A stretch of 64,000 bases of DNA. It comes from Telmatactis stephensoni. Its lineage: Eukaryota; Cnidaria; Anthozoa; Actiniaria; Isophelliidae. The DNA lies in NCBI GenBank assembly GCA_029948255.1, contig JALIZF010001765.1, positions 1 through 64,000 on the forward strand, in the 5' to 3' direction. Position 1 is the stretch's first letter. Every line of letters begins with the position of its first letter. The notes below the pieces were generated by a model. It was given only the letters and a program-made list of their open reading frames with translations. It had not been told where the DNA came from and made no database searches. The position numbers and the translations under genes were made by a program. This document shows positions 49,542-62,000 of the stretch, in pieces.

Positions 49542-51070
49542 GAAAATTTCAGAAGAATCGCTTAACAGGATTTATACCCTGCACAGATGTCTTATTGTAC
49601 AGCGATTATGAAGAGTTTCTGTAATAGCGTTTTCGAGAAATTTACGAGTAAAGATTTTGGGCTCCAAAATAGAGCAAAAAGTAAACAAATCAAACGCGCC
49701 GGCAATATTCCTGGCCGGAAAACAAACGTTTCTGAAACGTTTTTAAGAGGATAGCATCTAATACTATTCGACCGTCTGTGGTAAAAAGCTCAAGAGGATC
49801 ACTTCATTTACTTTTGAGAAAATGAAATTTGTTTGGTAGACACTACTGAGCGCATTTGTTGGTGTTTTCGTTGAGAATTTAGTCTACTTCAACAAATATT
49901 AAGTTTGTTTAAAACCTGTTCGATGAATTTTTTTCTAAATCATTTATTTTAAGCATTATGTATTAATGTTTGACGTCTATCAGTTTCAAGTTGATTGAAA
50001 ACTTCTAAAGCTGTTAAACACGGCTTCAAAAATTTTTTTCCACTGATTACGTGTTTACCGTTTACTTGCCCTCGGTACTTTACACGCAGACCCTTTCGCT
50101 TGGTCCCAAGTATTCGACTGAACTTTATATTGATCAGATTTATCATTTCTTAATGCAGAGTCCAGAATGGAACTTATTTATTGCATAAATACTACTGACT
50201 CTATTGTATTTACAAGCATTCATATATGTACAGTTCTAAAAATGCCAACTACCAAATGTATTGTTCGAATAGAAGTTCCACTGATAGCAAGCTTGCTTCA
50301 ACTTTTTAGTGCCACACGTTTTCAAAATGAGATGCATACAAAAAATGTTGATTGTTGTTTTAGTGAAACACAGAGCTCTGGCGAAGGAATGAATATTTAC
50401 AAGGAAATCTGGAGAACGGCAAGCTTATAAACTAACCGGGCATGGATTAAAACACAAACATTTCTTTTGAGTCATTTTCAGTCAATCTCTATCGGTTTAC
50501 TGGAACCCCTCCTATCTCGAACAATATTTAGTTTTCCTTTGGAGTTCGAGTTAGCGAGGTTCTTCTGTATTTATTTTTCTTGCTTCCTTTCCGTTTACGC
50601 AGCTGGCTAATATCTTCCGAGGCCACTGAGGTGCTTGTACCACAACTGAGACCGACCAAGGTCGAGGAGGAAACTACCGATACTTCGAACTTGTACTAGA
50701 GGGGTACGTGGTCTTCTTATCGAACAATTACGGTGCTGGTATCAATTGCATCGTTACAGTGGATCAACTCTAATAAATTAGTTTTTTCTATGATACTATA
50801 TACATGTGTTCAATAAAACTTGTGAAATTGCAACTACAATAGTTAGTAGTGCGCTATTGTCTAGCTAAAAAATACTCATCTCTTGACCGCAGACCAATCA
50901 TCTTGAACCTTTTGAACACGCGGCAAATTAGCATAACATCGTATGACGTCATACAACATTTTATCTCGTACACACTTTCATCTCAACATAAAAACTGTTT
51001 TTTGAAAAAACTGTGTTCTTGCAATAGACTTCTCATCTTTTGGCATTTGAATTTACTTTATGGAACCAAT
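49542..51070. other. Intergenic, no gene recognised
   Basis: AT-rich spacer between LINE D and the KIF4 stop codon. Frames are under 90 codons and unassigned. The KIF4 3' untranslated region should start at 51070 and run leftward. Confidence 0.5.
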
Positions 51071-53054
51071 CTATGATAAAAATGGTGGCAACTGAGAAGT
51101 AGGATTATGCAGCTTTCTCTTTCGTTGTTTATTCTTCATATCAACATTCTTCTTATTGGCTGCCATATTGCTGTTCATTTTTGGTGTTTTCGTGGCTCTA
51201 AGTGGTGTGAAGCCAGAACCAGGAGTCTTCAGGAACTGAGCACGGTGGGGAGTCATCATAACAGAAGATGTGCTTTTGATACCTTGCTTTTTGGAAACTA
51301 TTGACTTTCTTCGCATTTTATTTGAGGAGGAAGATGAAGACAGTTTCTTTTTTTCACGGGGTTTACTAACATTGGAAACGCTGGGCTTTTTAGCTATGGC
51401 AACTGGTAATTGTGATGGAGTTGTCTTGGAGTTTGAAGACGTCAAGATTTTATTTTCGTTGGATTGGCGTTTTTGTTTTGCCGGCTTTGAAGTTAAAGGG
51501 CTTGTGTTTTCTTTTTCGATGGATAAATCAGAGTCTGATAACTCGAAGAGGATTGGTGTCTTTGGGTCCTGAATATAAAGGAATGATAATATTATTCGAA
51601 TAATTTTGAATGAAAAATATTCGGGCGCATTCTTCACCTGGTTGAGTGGGAGGTCGGGCTTCGAACCCGATTTTAAATAATTGAGAATGAAAAGCAAAAT
51701 GCAATTTCCTGTGGTAGGAAATATCTAGAAAATTTCTAGGATATTTCATTTTACTTTTCATTTTCCTAATAGATATTACGGAAATGCTTGAGTAGCCGTA
51801 AACTTGCCTGTGAAATCACAGAAATTGAAACAACATGCGCCGTTTGAGAAAAACTCGTAAACTTCTCGGGTATGTCTACAAGCCCACTAAGTTATCGGAT
51901 CTTTCGAGAAACAGGCCCTAGGATCTCAGTAATTGGCGTAGCCTGTTATCAAGAGCAAGATTTACCTTTGGTCGATTGTGGCAGGTTCCTGGCTTACATC
52001 TGCAGGCATTTCCACACTGTTCAGAACTGTTTTTACATTTACAAGAACGCTTGCATTTTCCAGTGCAGAGGCATCCCTAAGACAAAGGAATCAAGTTTAG
52101 TTAAATGCTGCTATAAAATGTCTTAAAAGAGTACCGAAATAGCTGGAGTTTGAAATCTTGTACACTGGAGATTTCATCAATGGTTTTGTAAAAACATTGC
52201 CTGCGTAGCTCGCGGTTTAATTTAGGGGTATTGAGGAGGGGGACTGAGGAGAGGGGAGAGGAGAGGGAGGAGGTTTCTCTGCCTCTTTCCCCTCCAAATC
52301 ATCTAAACCGCAAGCTATACGCAGAATATAAAAATAAGACTGGGAATTCCGGGTCTTTCTTTGTGTACCGAAACGGTCATATATTCTTTATTAACTCAAT
52401 TCGTTCTATTGTTCTCACTTGGAGTAAAAGGTAAAGGACCTTATTTTACGTCGGTAGCTCGTAATAGTCAATATCTGACTAATAAACTTGAGGCCGACGG
52501 TGCGCTTATTTTATCTCCTCTCTCAATCAGTGCTCCGTTTTAAGGGTACTTAAAGCTACATGGAATGGAAAGAAGTCGAAACAAGTGTGTGTGAGGTTAC
52601 TGGAATAGGCAATCTCGGACTCCTCGCTCGGGACGCTGCGCACAAATAACGAACTGAGCCACACTTTCCACACTTGTTCGTTGAGTCTTTTGTTTATCTA
52701 TTAAATCATGTTCAGTATACGGGGAAACTGACAAATTTCCAGAGCCGAAAGGGAACGACATCAAACCAAAGACATTTGCAATTGACGGTGCTACACTCTG
52801 TTAACCAGGATAAACTTACAGTAAAATCTTCGTCAAATGATTTCTTTTTTGACCGGCGTGGCGCCCTAATGACTATAGGTGTCTTCACCCAATCAGGATC
52901 GTTTTCAATGTTATCCGTTCCAACATCATCTTCGGGTTCCTCTGAGTCATCTTCCTTGTACACAATTATTTCCTTGTCCACTTTCACAACCACTTTCACA
53001 TCTTCCTCCTATGTGATTGAATGAATGTGTTAGTTGTGTTGTTGTTGTTATTAT

Positions 53055-53085
<31 letters not shown>

Positions 53086-56000
53086 TTTCATGTCTAGATA
53101 GGATGTGTATTTCCCACTGAAAAATTAACCTAAAAAAATTATAAGCTTTGGGCATGCTACCGCAATCACTTAGAGCTCCATCTTGTTTCACGCTTACCTT
53201 AGAAACAGTCTCGGAAGTGTCTGCCGTGTCCATCATGGAGGAGTTTTCGTTGGACAGTGCTTCGGAAAGAGCGGCAAATTTCTGTAGAGAAAAGTTCGAT
53301 AGGTTGTTGTAGAAACGATATGAGATTCTTAATGTGAATCATAAACAAGAATTCAGCCATATAAGAAATCAGACAGCGACTTTATTTCACTTGCCTGTTG
53401 TAGCATGTCATTTTCTTGTTGCTTTTCGGCAAGTTCGTTGTCCTGATGATCAATACATCAAAATGTTTTAGAAGAAGTACAAGCATGGAAACTGTTTTCA
53501 AGAACCTAAAAGCACTTATTGATTACCTTGGCTTGAATCCAATCACGAAGACGAGAAACTTCTGCTTTTTCTTCCTCCGTTGGTATTTGCTGAAGAATAA
53601 GTAGCACCTGCGGACACGACAAGATTACTATAAGCCCACAGATGAACCCATTTAAGATGGAAGGAAGGAAGGAAGGAAGGAAGGAAGGAAGGAAGGAAGG
53701 AAGCCAGGGTCCACTGATTGAATTAATAACGAAACCTCTAGAAAAAGCATACCTTTATCTTCGTGTTCCTTTTGGAGGGTGGTGACTCGCCTGTCGTAAT
53801 CACTTCGCAGGAAATCGAGTTCTTTGCGGTGACTGGTTATTAAAGCCTGTGAAGATGTACAGTGATCAGAATTTTAGTCAAAACAAGGGTCGAAGTTTGG
53901 TGTTTATGGTCCCCCATCAAAATAAAGAGTGACTTTCAATGGGACTGAGAAGCCTTCTTCCACCCTTGGGCGTCTCGTTTCACGACGGGCAATTCTAACT
54001 TTTGCCCCAACAAGCATTACAACAAAAGGAGGGAACAACAGAGAGAAATGGAAATTCACTTTTTGCTTAGGAGGAGGCCATTATTATGTCAAAATTTTTG
54101 ATAATCAAGGCAGTCTCACCTCGGAGCTTGCACGTAGTTCTTCTAGCTCTTTTCTATCTCCTTCGACGTCCTTTTCCATCTTGATTTGTTTAGACTTACC
54201 ATCTACAGCCTACAAAAACAAGAGCAGTCTAACCTCTCAGTACATACACCTAGAGAATTAGGCAACGTTAAGGAAAGCGAAACTTTTAAGCTTAAAATAT
54301 GCTTAAGGCTGAGACTTGTGTCGGGGTAGTAAGGCGGCGGGGGTTGGGGAGGGGGTTAACGATCAGGCATCACATAGGCAACTTTGATGCAATCAGCAAT
54401 AAAGGAAATCACATTACGCGCTGGTTCATTCCTGTTGTGTATACATTGAACATTTTCCACCAACTTTTAAAGGCTTGACTGCAGCTTGAATGCGTTCACA
54501 TTTCTTCATAATGGTGAGTTGCATTCCGAACGTATCGACATTTGCTCAATTTTAGCATTCTGAACACTATCCTATATATCTATTTGCACAAACACTGACA
54601 CTTCAAAACTACACAGAAGTTGAGACCGAAACGAACATAGTAGGAATCTGTTGATTAGTAGCGCGTGGACGTGGACGTTTCAAACAGCGACTCAAACAAA
54701 TTCTTGGTATTCCAGACACGATTATGTAGTGAATTCATAGATAAAACATATGAAAATCCATATATTATTAGTGTACTGATTCAGGAGCCATTTCGGTCTC
54801 AGCTTCTAGGTTTGATGATTTGAAAGGGTCAGTGTTTGTACAAATAGGCATAGACCTACCATTGACAACAGGACTTGTAAGCTGGCTTTAGCTTCAGCCA
54901 TGGTGTTAACGTTATTCCATCGATGCTTGGACTTTTCCACTGAAACTTTACCATGAGTTTGCATTAACATGCATCACTGACATATGAGGAATGTCTTTTA
55001 TCGCATTAAAATTGCGTTTACAAACGAGAAGAATAATGAACGTGGATTTCTTTTTGCGATCACTCCCATAAGCAATAAGCTACGTTCTATGACAACCCTT
55101 TATTAAAGCCCTTAGAGGATGAAGAAGAGAACTTTCCTTTCCCCTCTCCTTTCTTCCTCCTCTCCCTCCAGGAAGAGCCTTAGATTATGAACAAAGAAAT
55201 GATATATTACCGTGACTTTCTGCGTCGACAAGCTTTCGTTGTAATTCACCTATTTGTGATGTCCTTGAATGGATGAAAAGTATTCAATTATTTCAAGAAA
55301 CAAAAGGACGAAATAAACTTCTTTCGATTTGTCTGTGAAGGATCGTCTTCACAGTGTTTGTTTTCAAAAGCTTTGGCGCATGCTAGACACGTGAGTCCAA
55401 GAACTTTAACGATCATGGACATGCAACATTGGCTGTTTATTTCAAATTACTGCGTTAATTACTAGTAGATTACTGGAGAAGTCCATCTCGCGCTGTGACT
55501 GCTCTCGTCGTTATCTTAGCTGAGCCAAAATAGCTCGGCGAGGTCGCAGACGGATCTAAACAGCATTACGCGAGATGGACTCCTAATCAGTTTGCCTTCT
55601 CGTTAAGATGCAGTTTTTGGCTACATAAACCGCTGTTTGCACAGGGATCCCGAAACAGAAAACGGCTGCGAAGGAGACTACTATTTTCCCAACATGAGAA
55701 AATTCTCGCCACTCCCCACACTACTGTTCTCATGGTGACTGTCAATTAGTTTGTAAAAAGTTACGTAAATCTTACTTGATGGTTAATTCTGCTTCAAGAG
55801 ACTTTATTTTCATTTGAAGCTCTGAAGTTGGTTCTTCGGCATCTTTCTTCTCCCCCTCGCCTTCCCTCATTGGCAGCTTTTTCTGAAAGGACAGTTTAGC
55901 AGCCATTACGAGAGCTCTGGCCTGCATTTACATGGACTAAGAGAATTCATTGCAATGCGCTAGGATAGATTTCGTCTTTATGGACTGTACACATCTGACA

Positions 56001-59000
56001 TGGCACCGCAAAGTCCTACGTAGGGGCTATTATAACGCTTTCAGATTTCGTATGAGTAAGCAACCATGCTAAAGTTAAGACTAAAGAGAATTACCCTAAA
56101 GAGTCAATGCAATGCGCTGAGGTAGATATTGTCTTTATGGATTGCACGCATCTGACATGGCTCCGCAAAGTCCTGTGGGTGCCATTAGAGCCTCAGATTT
56201 CGAATGAGTAGGAAACTATACGGAGCGACGTTTTCGTACATATTCCGTAACCGCGACTTAAGGTTGGTGCCTACTAATGGGAAGGTAATTTTTTTGGTCA
56301 AAAACCACATGGGTATCAAAGAACCCATCATAGGGAGCTAGAATCCAAGGAAGAAATTGGGGGTCACCGTGCATATTAATGAGTTACACGCCATCAAATG
56401 TTGCAAAATCTGCCTATTCTAGAGGCCCAAAGAAAAAATCATAAATACCCCATATTTTGGAAAAATGTCAAACTTTTTTTACTAAAACGTTTACAACACA
56501 ATTCTCTTACTTGTCAATGCCATACGAAATATGAAACAACAGAATAACAATTTTTTTCAATGACTTTTTACTAGTTTTAGACCTGTTTTGGTTCATGACC
56601 GCCAAATGACAAGTCCAATTTTTGCAATCAAGTTTCAATTTTAAATTCATAAAAGTACTTTAAAATAGTAGGTTGATCTCCACTTTACAATTTACAGAAA
56701 TAAGAAATAGGGGTATCCGTGCGATTTAGAAAGTTATTTGCCGATAAACGCGCGAAAACTGATCAGAATTCGCGAAATAGTCCAGTCCCAGACTCTCTTT
56801 CTTGCCGCTCCAGGACTCGCGGAGAAAGAGAGTCCAGTATAACTTGCATGCGCATGTCAGCTTAGTGACCACGCGATCACCACATGAATGTGGTGATCGC
56901 GTGGTTACAAATCCTAAAGTCGTCTAATGATTCAAGATGGCTGAAGAAGAGTTTTGTATACACGATATCAGTCTCATTTCGGAAAGCCATTTGTTAATTG
57001 ATTCAGTGAGCTATGCACTTGGAAAAACCAACTATAATCTTTTACCAAAGTTTGAGCAGTTACAGGCCATTTACGGATGGACAGTTGTGAAAGACGTATT
57101 TGTGAATTTTTCGATACGCATCACTACCACTGCTACCAAACACTGAAATTTGCATATTGCAAGCTCTCAAAATAAAACTTTAATCTGATTGGCTCATTTT
57201 GCACATGCGCATGCAAGTTATACTGGACTCTCTTTCTCCGCGAGTCCTGGAGCGGCAAGAAAGAGAGTCTGGGACTGGACTAAATTCGCGAAAATGATCA
57301 AAAATTCCCTAGCCCTCCCCGGAAAGTAGAGCAAATTACAATGCATTGTGGGAAATTTTCAAGATGGCGGCGAAAACAGATCGTTTCTGGTAGAAATGAT
57401 AGTCAAAACAGGCGTTGTAACTCAGGTTCTATTAATCAACTGTGAATTTCATTCAAATACAGGAGAGGCTAAATGGTTTTCCTTTAATTCTGTAAGTTTA
57501 TTTCTTCAAAAAGTCGTAAAAAGGCCTTGCTTTTACGATTGCTTTACCGACAAAAATTCAGAGTTTTTGCATGCGCAGAAAGCAGTGCGCGCGGACAATA
57601 GTAGGCACCAACCTTAAGGGAGGAACCCTCGCCAGCCATGCATTAGAGTAGCACGCTTAAATTAGTGTGCGCTTAACCACCCGTATCGTTGTTTCGTAAC
57701 GGTGATGTTACATGGGACAAATTTTAGCGTAACAATGTTACGCTAAAGGTGACGTAGTGTAACATTGCATATGCGGCTGTAAGAAATTGAGGGCAACAAC
57801 GTTACCGCAACTGAGTGTTACGTTAAAGCGGCGCGCCATGTTACACTACACTAAACGCAACAATTTTTACGCAACAATGTTTCGATAAAAGTTGTAACCT
57901 AATTAAACATAAATTTAAGTTTCCCATTGATAATAAATAGCAGCACCTTTTTTTCTTTGCAAAATTTGATACTAACCTTGGCTGGTGGCTCGTCGTTTTC
58001 TTGCTGTCCACGAAGCTCAGACAATTGCTGAGAAACTGCTTTCCGATCCTCAATCAGTTCCTCCAAAGTCTTCTTAGCATGGGCGATGCTAGCAAGAACT
58101 TCAACTTCATGACTCAACCAAGACTAGAATGAAATACGGCATAGGTTTAGACCTGAGAATTGTATTCAAAGCTTGTTTTGAGGTTCTCATGTTCATTACT
58201 CTACTATGTTTCGGAACAAACGATTCCGTGGTCGTCATAAGACATTGCAAGGTGCTGTGTAAAGACAATGCTTATAATAATGATGAAGATCATAATAATG
58301 ATGAAATCAAGTTGATGACGATGATGAAATTGCACGTTGGTAATGTTGTTGGTAGTAAGCACAAGGTATGTCATTATACCAAAAGTTGTTACAAATAGGC
58401 TTAAAGTTTTCTTTGTTTCACCAAACCAATACGCAGGCTACAAACAAAAGGCTGCCGATTAGCCTCGACAGCGATCCACGAAGAAATCACTTACGAATCG
58501 CTTTGGGAACTCTTTTATTAATAAAATGTCTAGGCTTTATAATTAGTAATTAGCTAGATTTTAGTAACGACCTTTATATAATTGACCATAGACTTTCTAT
58601 TGAATTTATGATAAATGGTTTTAGAATATTTTATAGTATTTTAGTCGTTAGTTTTTATATATTATATTTAACAATTAGACCTCGAGGCCGAATGGACTAC
58701 GAGTCAATAGCCCATGAGGCCGTAGGCCGAATGGGCTATTCAAACTCGTAGTCCATGAGACCGAGAGGTCTAATTGTTTTAGTATTCACCAACATATTGG
58801 GCCAAAGGTGAATGAGACTAAACAAAACAAAGAGAGAAAAATGTTTTATTGATATTATTACTCGCGCTTCCTCTCAACTCGGGCTATCACCAATAGCCCG
58901 AGGTTAGGGAGCCAATCAGAATGCAGGATTTGTAATAGCCCTTATGTTGGTGAATACTAATAGTTATTATCTTTAATTTTATATATATCTATTTAACTTT

Positions 59001-62000
59001 ATATACATATTTTATTAGAATTGTAAATATTGCGATATTCAGCCTGCTCATGCGGCTGCCATGTAATATTAATAAAGCTATCTATCTATCTATCTATCTA
59101 TCTATCTCTATCTAACTTACGCTCTTGGACCGTCACCTCCACTAGGGGTAAAGTAGTTATAAACCCCATCCCAACCACATTTTGATCTTTTTATGTATAT
59201 TTCGTGGTTTGAATTTTTTCACTGGATAAAATTTTAGTGCACTCTTATACTTCCTTGATCCATTCCTCGATCCAACATCAAATTTCACTTACCCTCGCTC
59301 TGGGAATCATCCCTTCAGATTGCTTGTTTTCAAGACTTCTATTGTTCTCTCTCTTTTCGGCTGCCTCTTTTCTCTTGGTAAGAGCGTCATGAAGGCGCTT
59401 GTTTGCAGCAGCCGCCTGAATTAAAACAACAAAACCCAACTCAGAAAATAGACTCCTGGTTACACAGGATAAAATACCTTTCCATACCTCTTCCGTCTTT
59501 CTCTTCAATACAGCTTGCTGTTTTAGATGGATATCCTGAAGCTTGCTGTACTCAAACTGCCTTTTACGGTCCTATAAATTAAACATTTGAAAGCCATTTA
59601 TTAGAATAAGAATGGACGAATGATGGAGCTTGTTGTTCCCGAAGTTCGATTCCCTTCCCGGGGTCAGGTAGAGTGAGTTTGCTGTAATGTTTTCTCTCCT
59701 GTAGCCTGCCAACCATCTTTATTGTAAACTCATTGGAAATTGCGCAAGTAAATAAGAAGAAATTAAATACTACAAGCTCCTGGCTTTCGCAAAAAGTATT
59801 TTTAGTTTAAATCCACAGAAAATAAACAGATCATGTTTTTAGATTTACGAGTGCTTGTAAATTCACGCACGCTTAGTGAACGGGGCCTTGTACTACGATA
59901 AGTTTTTTTTCAGGTTGCTTGACTTTCCTCGCACTTCAAATGAGAACACACAAGCTTAAAAGGGAATGTAAAAAGGATTGTTCTCACTTCCCTTTGCATA
60001 GCCCTTCCATCAAGCTACCGCTACTCTAGACAAGGACCTACTTCATTCTATGTATATTAATGCTAATTCGCGTTTTCTCTCTAAAAGTGCGTTAACAGCT
60101 AATTGCCATGGAAGTAGCTACAAGCTAGGGAGACTTGCCAAGGCTTCGCCTGGCCTCCAAAACTTGACAACTGACCAGACTGAAAGCCTTTAAAACCACA
60201 ACTCTAATTGCGCTTCAGAAAGTGAAGTCTTACCTTTTGTTTTAGTTGCATTATTTCCTTTTCTTTTTCTTTTTTCAAAATGCGAAACTTTTCAGACTTC
60301 TTCTTTCATTTGTCTCATCAGTTTTACTCGTATTGATTTCATGCTCTAAGAACAAATCAATCATCATTTGAAAACGCATTCGTACTGAACAAAACAAAAC
60401 GCAAGCAGAGCTCACTATTGATTTGTCTCAAGAAGAGAAACGCAAGTCGAAACTTGCGTCCCATGCGTTCTCGTTTTAGACGAGGCAATTCAAAGGGCCA
60501 AACTTAATGTCAGGCTTCAGCGGCACGTAACTGTGGCGCACTCTACAAACTTCATCCAGAATTAAAACATAAATACTATGGACCACAGACTGCATAACTT
60601 AGTTTTCTTTACCTGAATTTCTGTGTTAAGTTTTGTGATCGTAGCATCACCTCGCTCTTTCAAACGCTGAAGTTTTTGAAGCTCAACCTGAATACACATT
60701 TATTCAAGACAGATAATATTAGGCTTCAAATACGTTCATCAAAGATAAGGTACAGTAATACGGGCAACAAAATCGTGTGCCATATTTTGCGCAACGACAT
60801 TGTTGCGTTACAAGTCGCAGAGCAACTGTTGCTCGTACTACCACCTCGTTTAACAAATGTTCTTGGTTGCACGAAGCAGAAGTCTTCTCTACCTTATACA
60901 ACAAAGAAAATTTTGAGGGGTAACACTAGCAATATTTGCTCTTCAACTTATTCCTTCACGAAGTTGCACGATTTTGTTCACCTTTAGAAGACAATATGAA
61001 ACAATACCTGTTTCTTCTTCAACTGGATAATTTGACCTTCCAACTCCTTGATTCGATGCCTTCCTTTGGAATCCCTTGTTACAAGAATATTAGAAAAAAA
61101 TGAATGATTTCCTCAACTGTTGTGCGGTCTCTAATTCGAAAACACTAGCTTACCCTTCCGAATTTGAGTTCTTGGCAGCAGAGAGAGCAACAGCAAGATT
61201 TGATTTTTCCTTTTCAAGTTTATTTATCTCTGACTCTAGTTCACGAACTTGAACCTAGAATAACACCAATTTAAGAGGCATCAGTAGATATTCGATAAGA
61301 AATTGCGCCATACATTCCAAAAATACAAGTTTCATTTAGTAAGGAAGTACATTAGGAGCGGTGTTTTATTTCAAATTTGTTTATATTACATTTCTTTATA
61401 ATTGCACTTACTGTACTTCTGAAAGCAGCGCGTACACAGGCTGCGGAGTTACACGTAAATGTAAGGAAACGCGCTTCCAAGAATACTAGTAACTTACGGA
61501 TTGTACAATCCACGACCTATCACGCCTCACATTTTCACTTGAAAATACACACAGTACATTTTCATTTGAAAACTTATTCTATGATCTATTCATATTTTTA
61601 CGACGGCGTGTATAGATAAACGCAAGCAGTTACAAAGAATCCTTCCAGTATCCACATTTTTGATTTCGCGCGAGTAAGTCCTTGACCCAGTCCTACATGT
61701 ACGTAACCGTGTTAATCTCGTCGCGCAACGCGTTACTGTGGCCTCGCGCGCCCAACCGTTTCCTCAAGGGAGATCCTACCTCATATTGTTTGATCATTTT
61801 GTCGTTCATAGCTCCTTCATTTTGTTGCATTTTCACAGCAAGTTCCTGCTTCATGGTTAATGCTTTGGTGAGTTCCTGCACTTGTCGACCAAGTTCAGCC
61901 TGGCGCAGTGCATGTTGTGACTCAAATGAGCTGTTCATTACAGGCGAGGAGACAACAGAGTTCTCTTGCTCCATGCTTTCAACTTCACAACTACGATTCT

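Noticed and set aside
51107..51603. Plus-strand frames at the KIF4 3' end
   Set aside because: Antisense shadows of the last KIF4 exon.
57690..57860. Possible MITE with GTAACAATGTTACG palindromes, similar to 39890-40010 and 60770-60850
   Set aside because: Short palindromic GTTACG-type motifs recur, but I could not define consistent ends or a target duplication.
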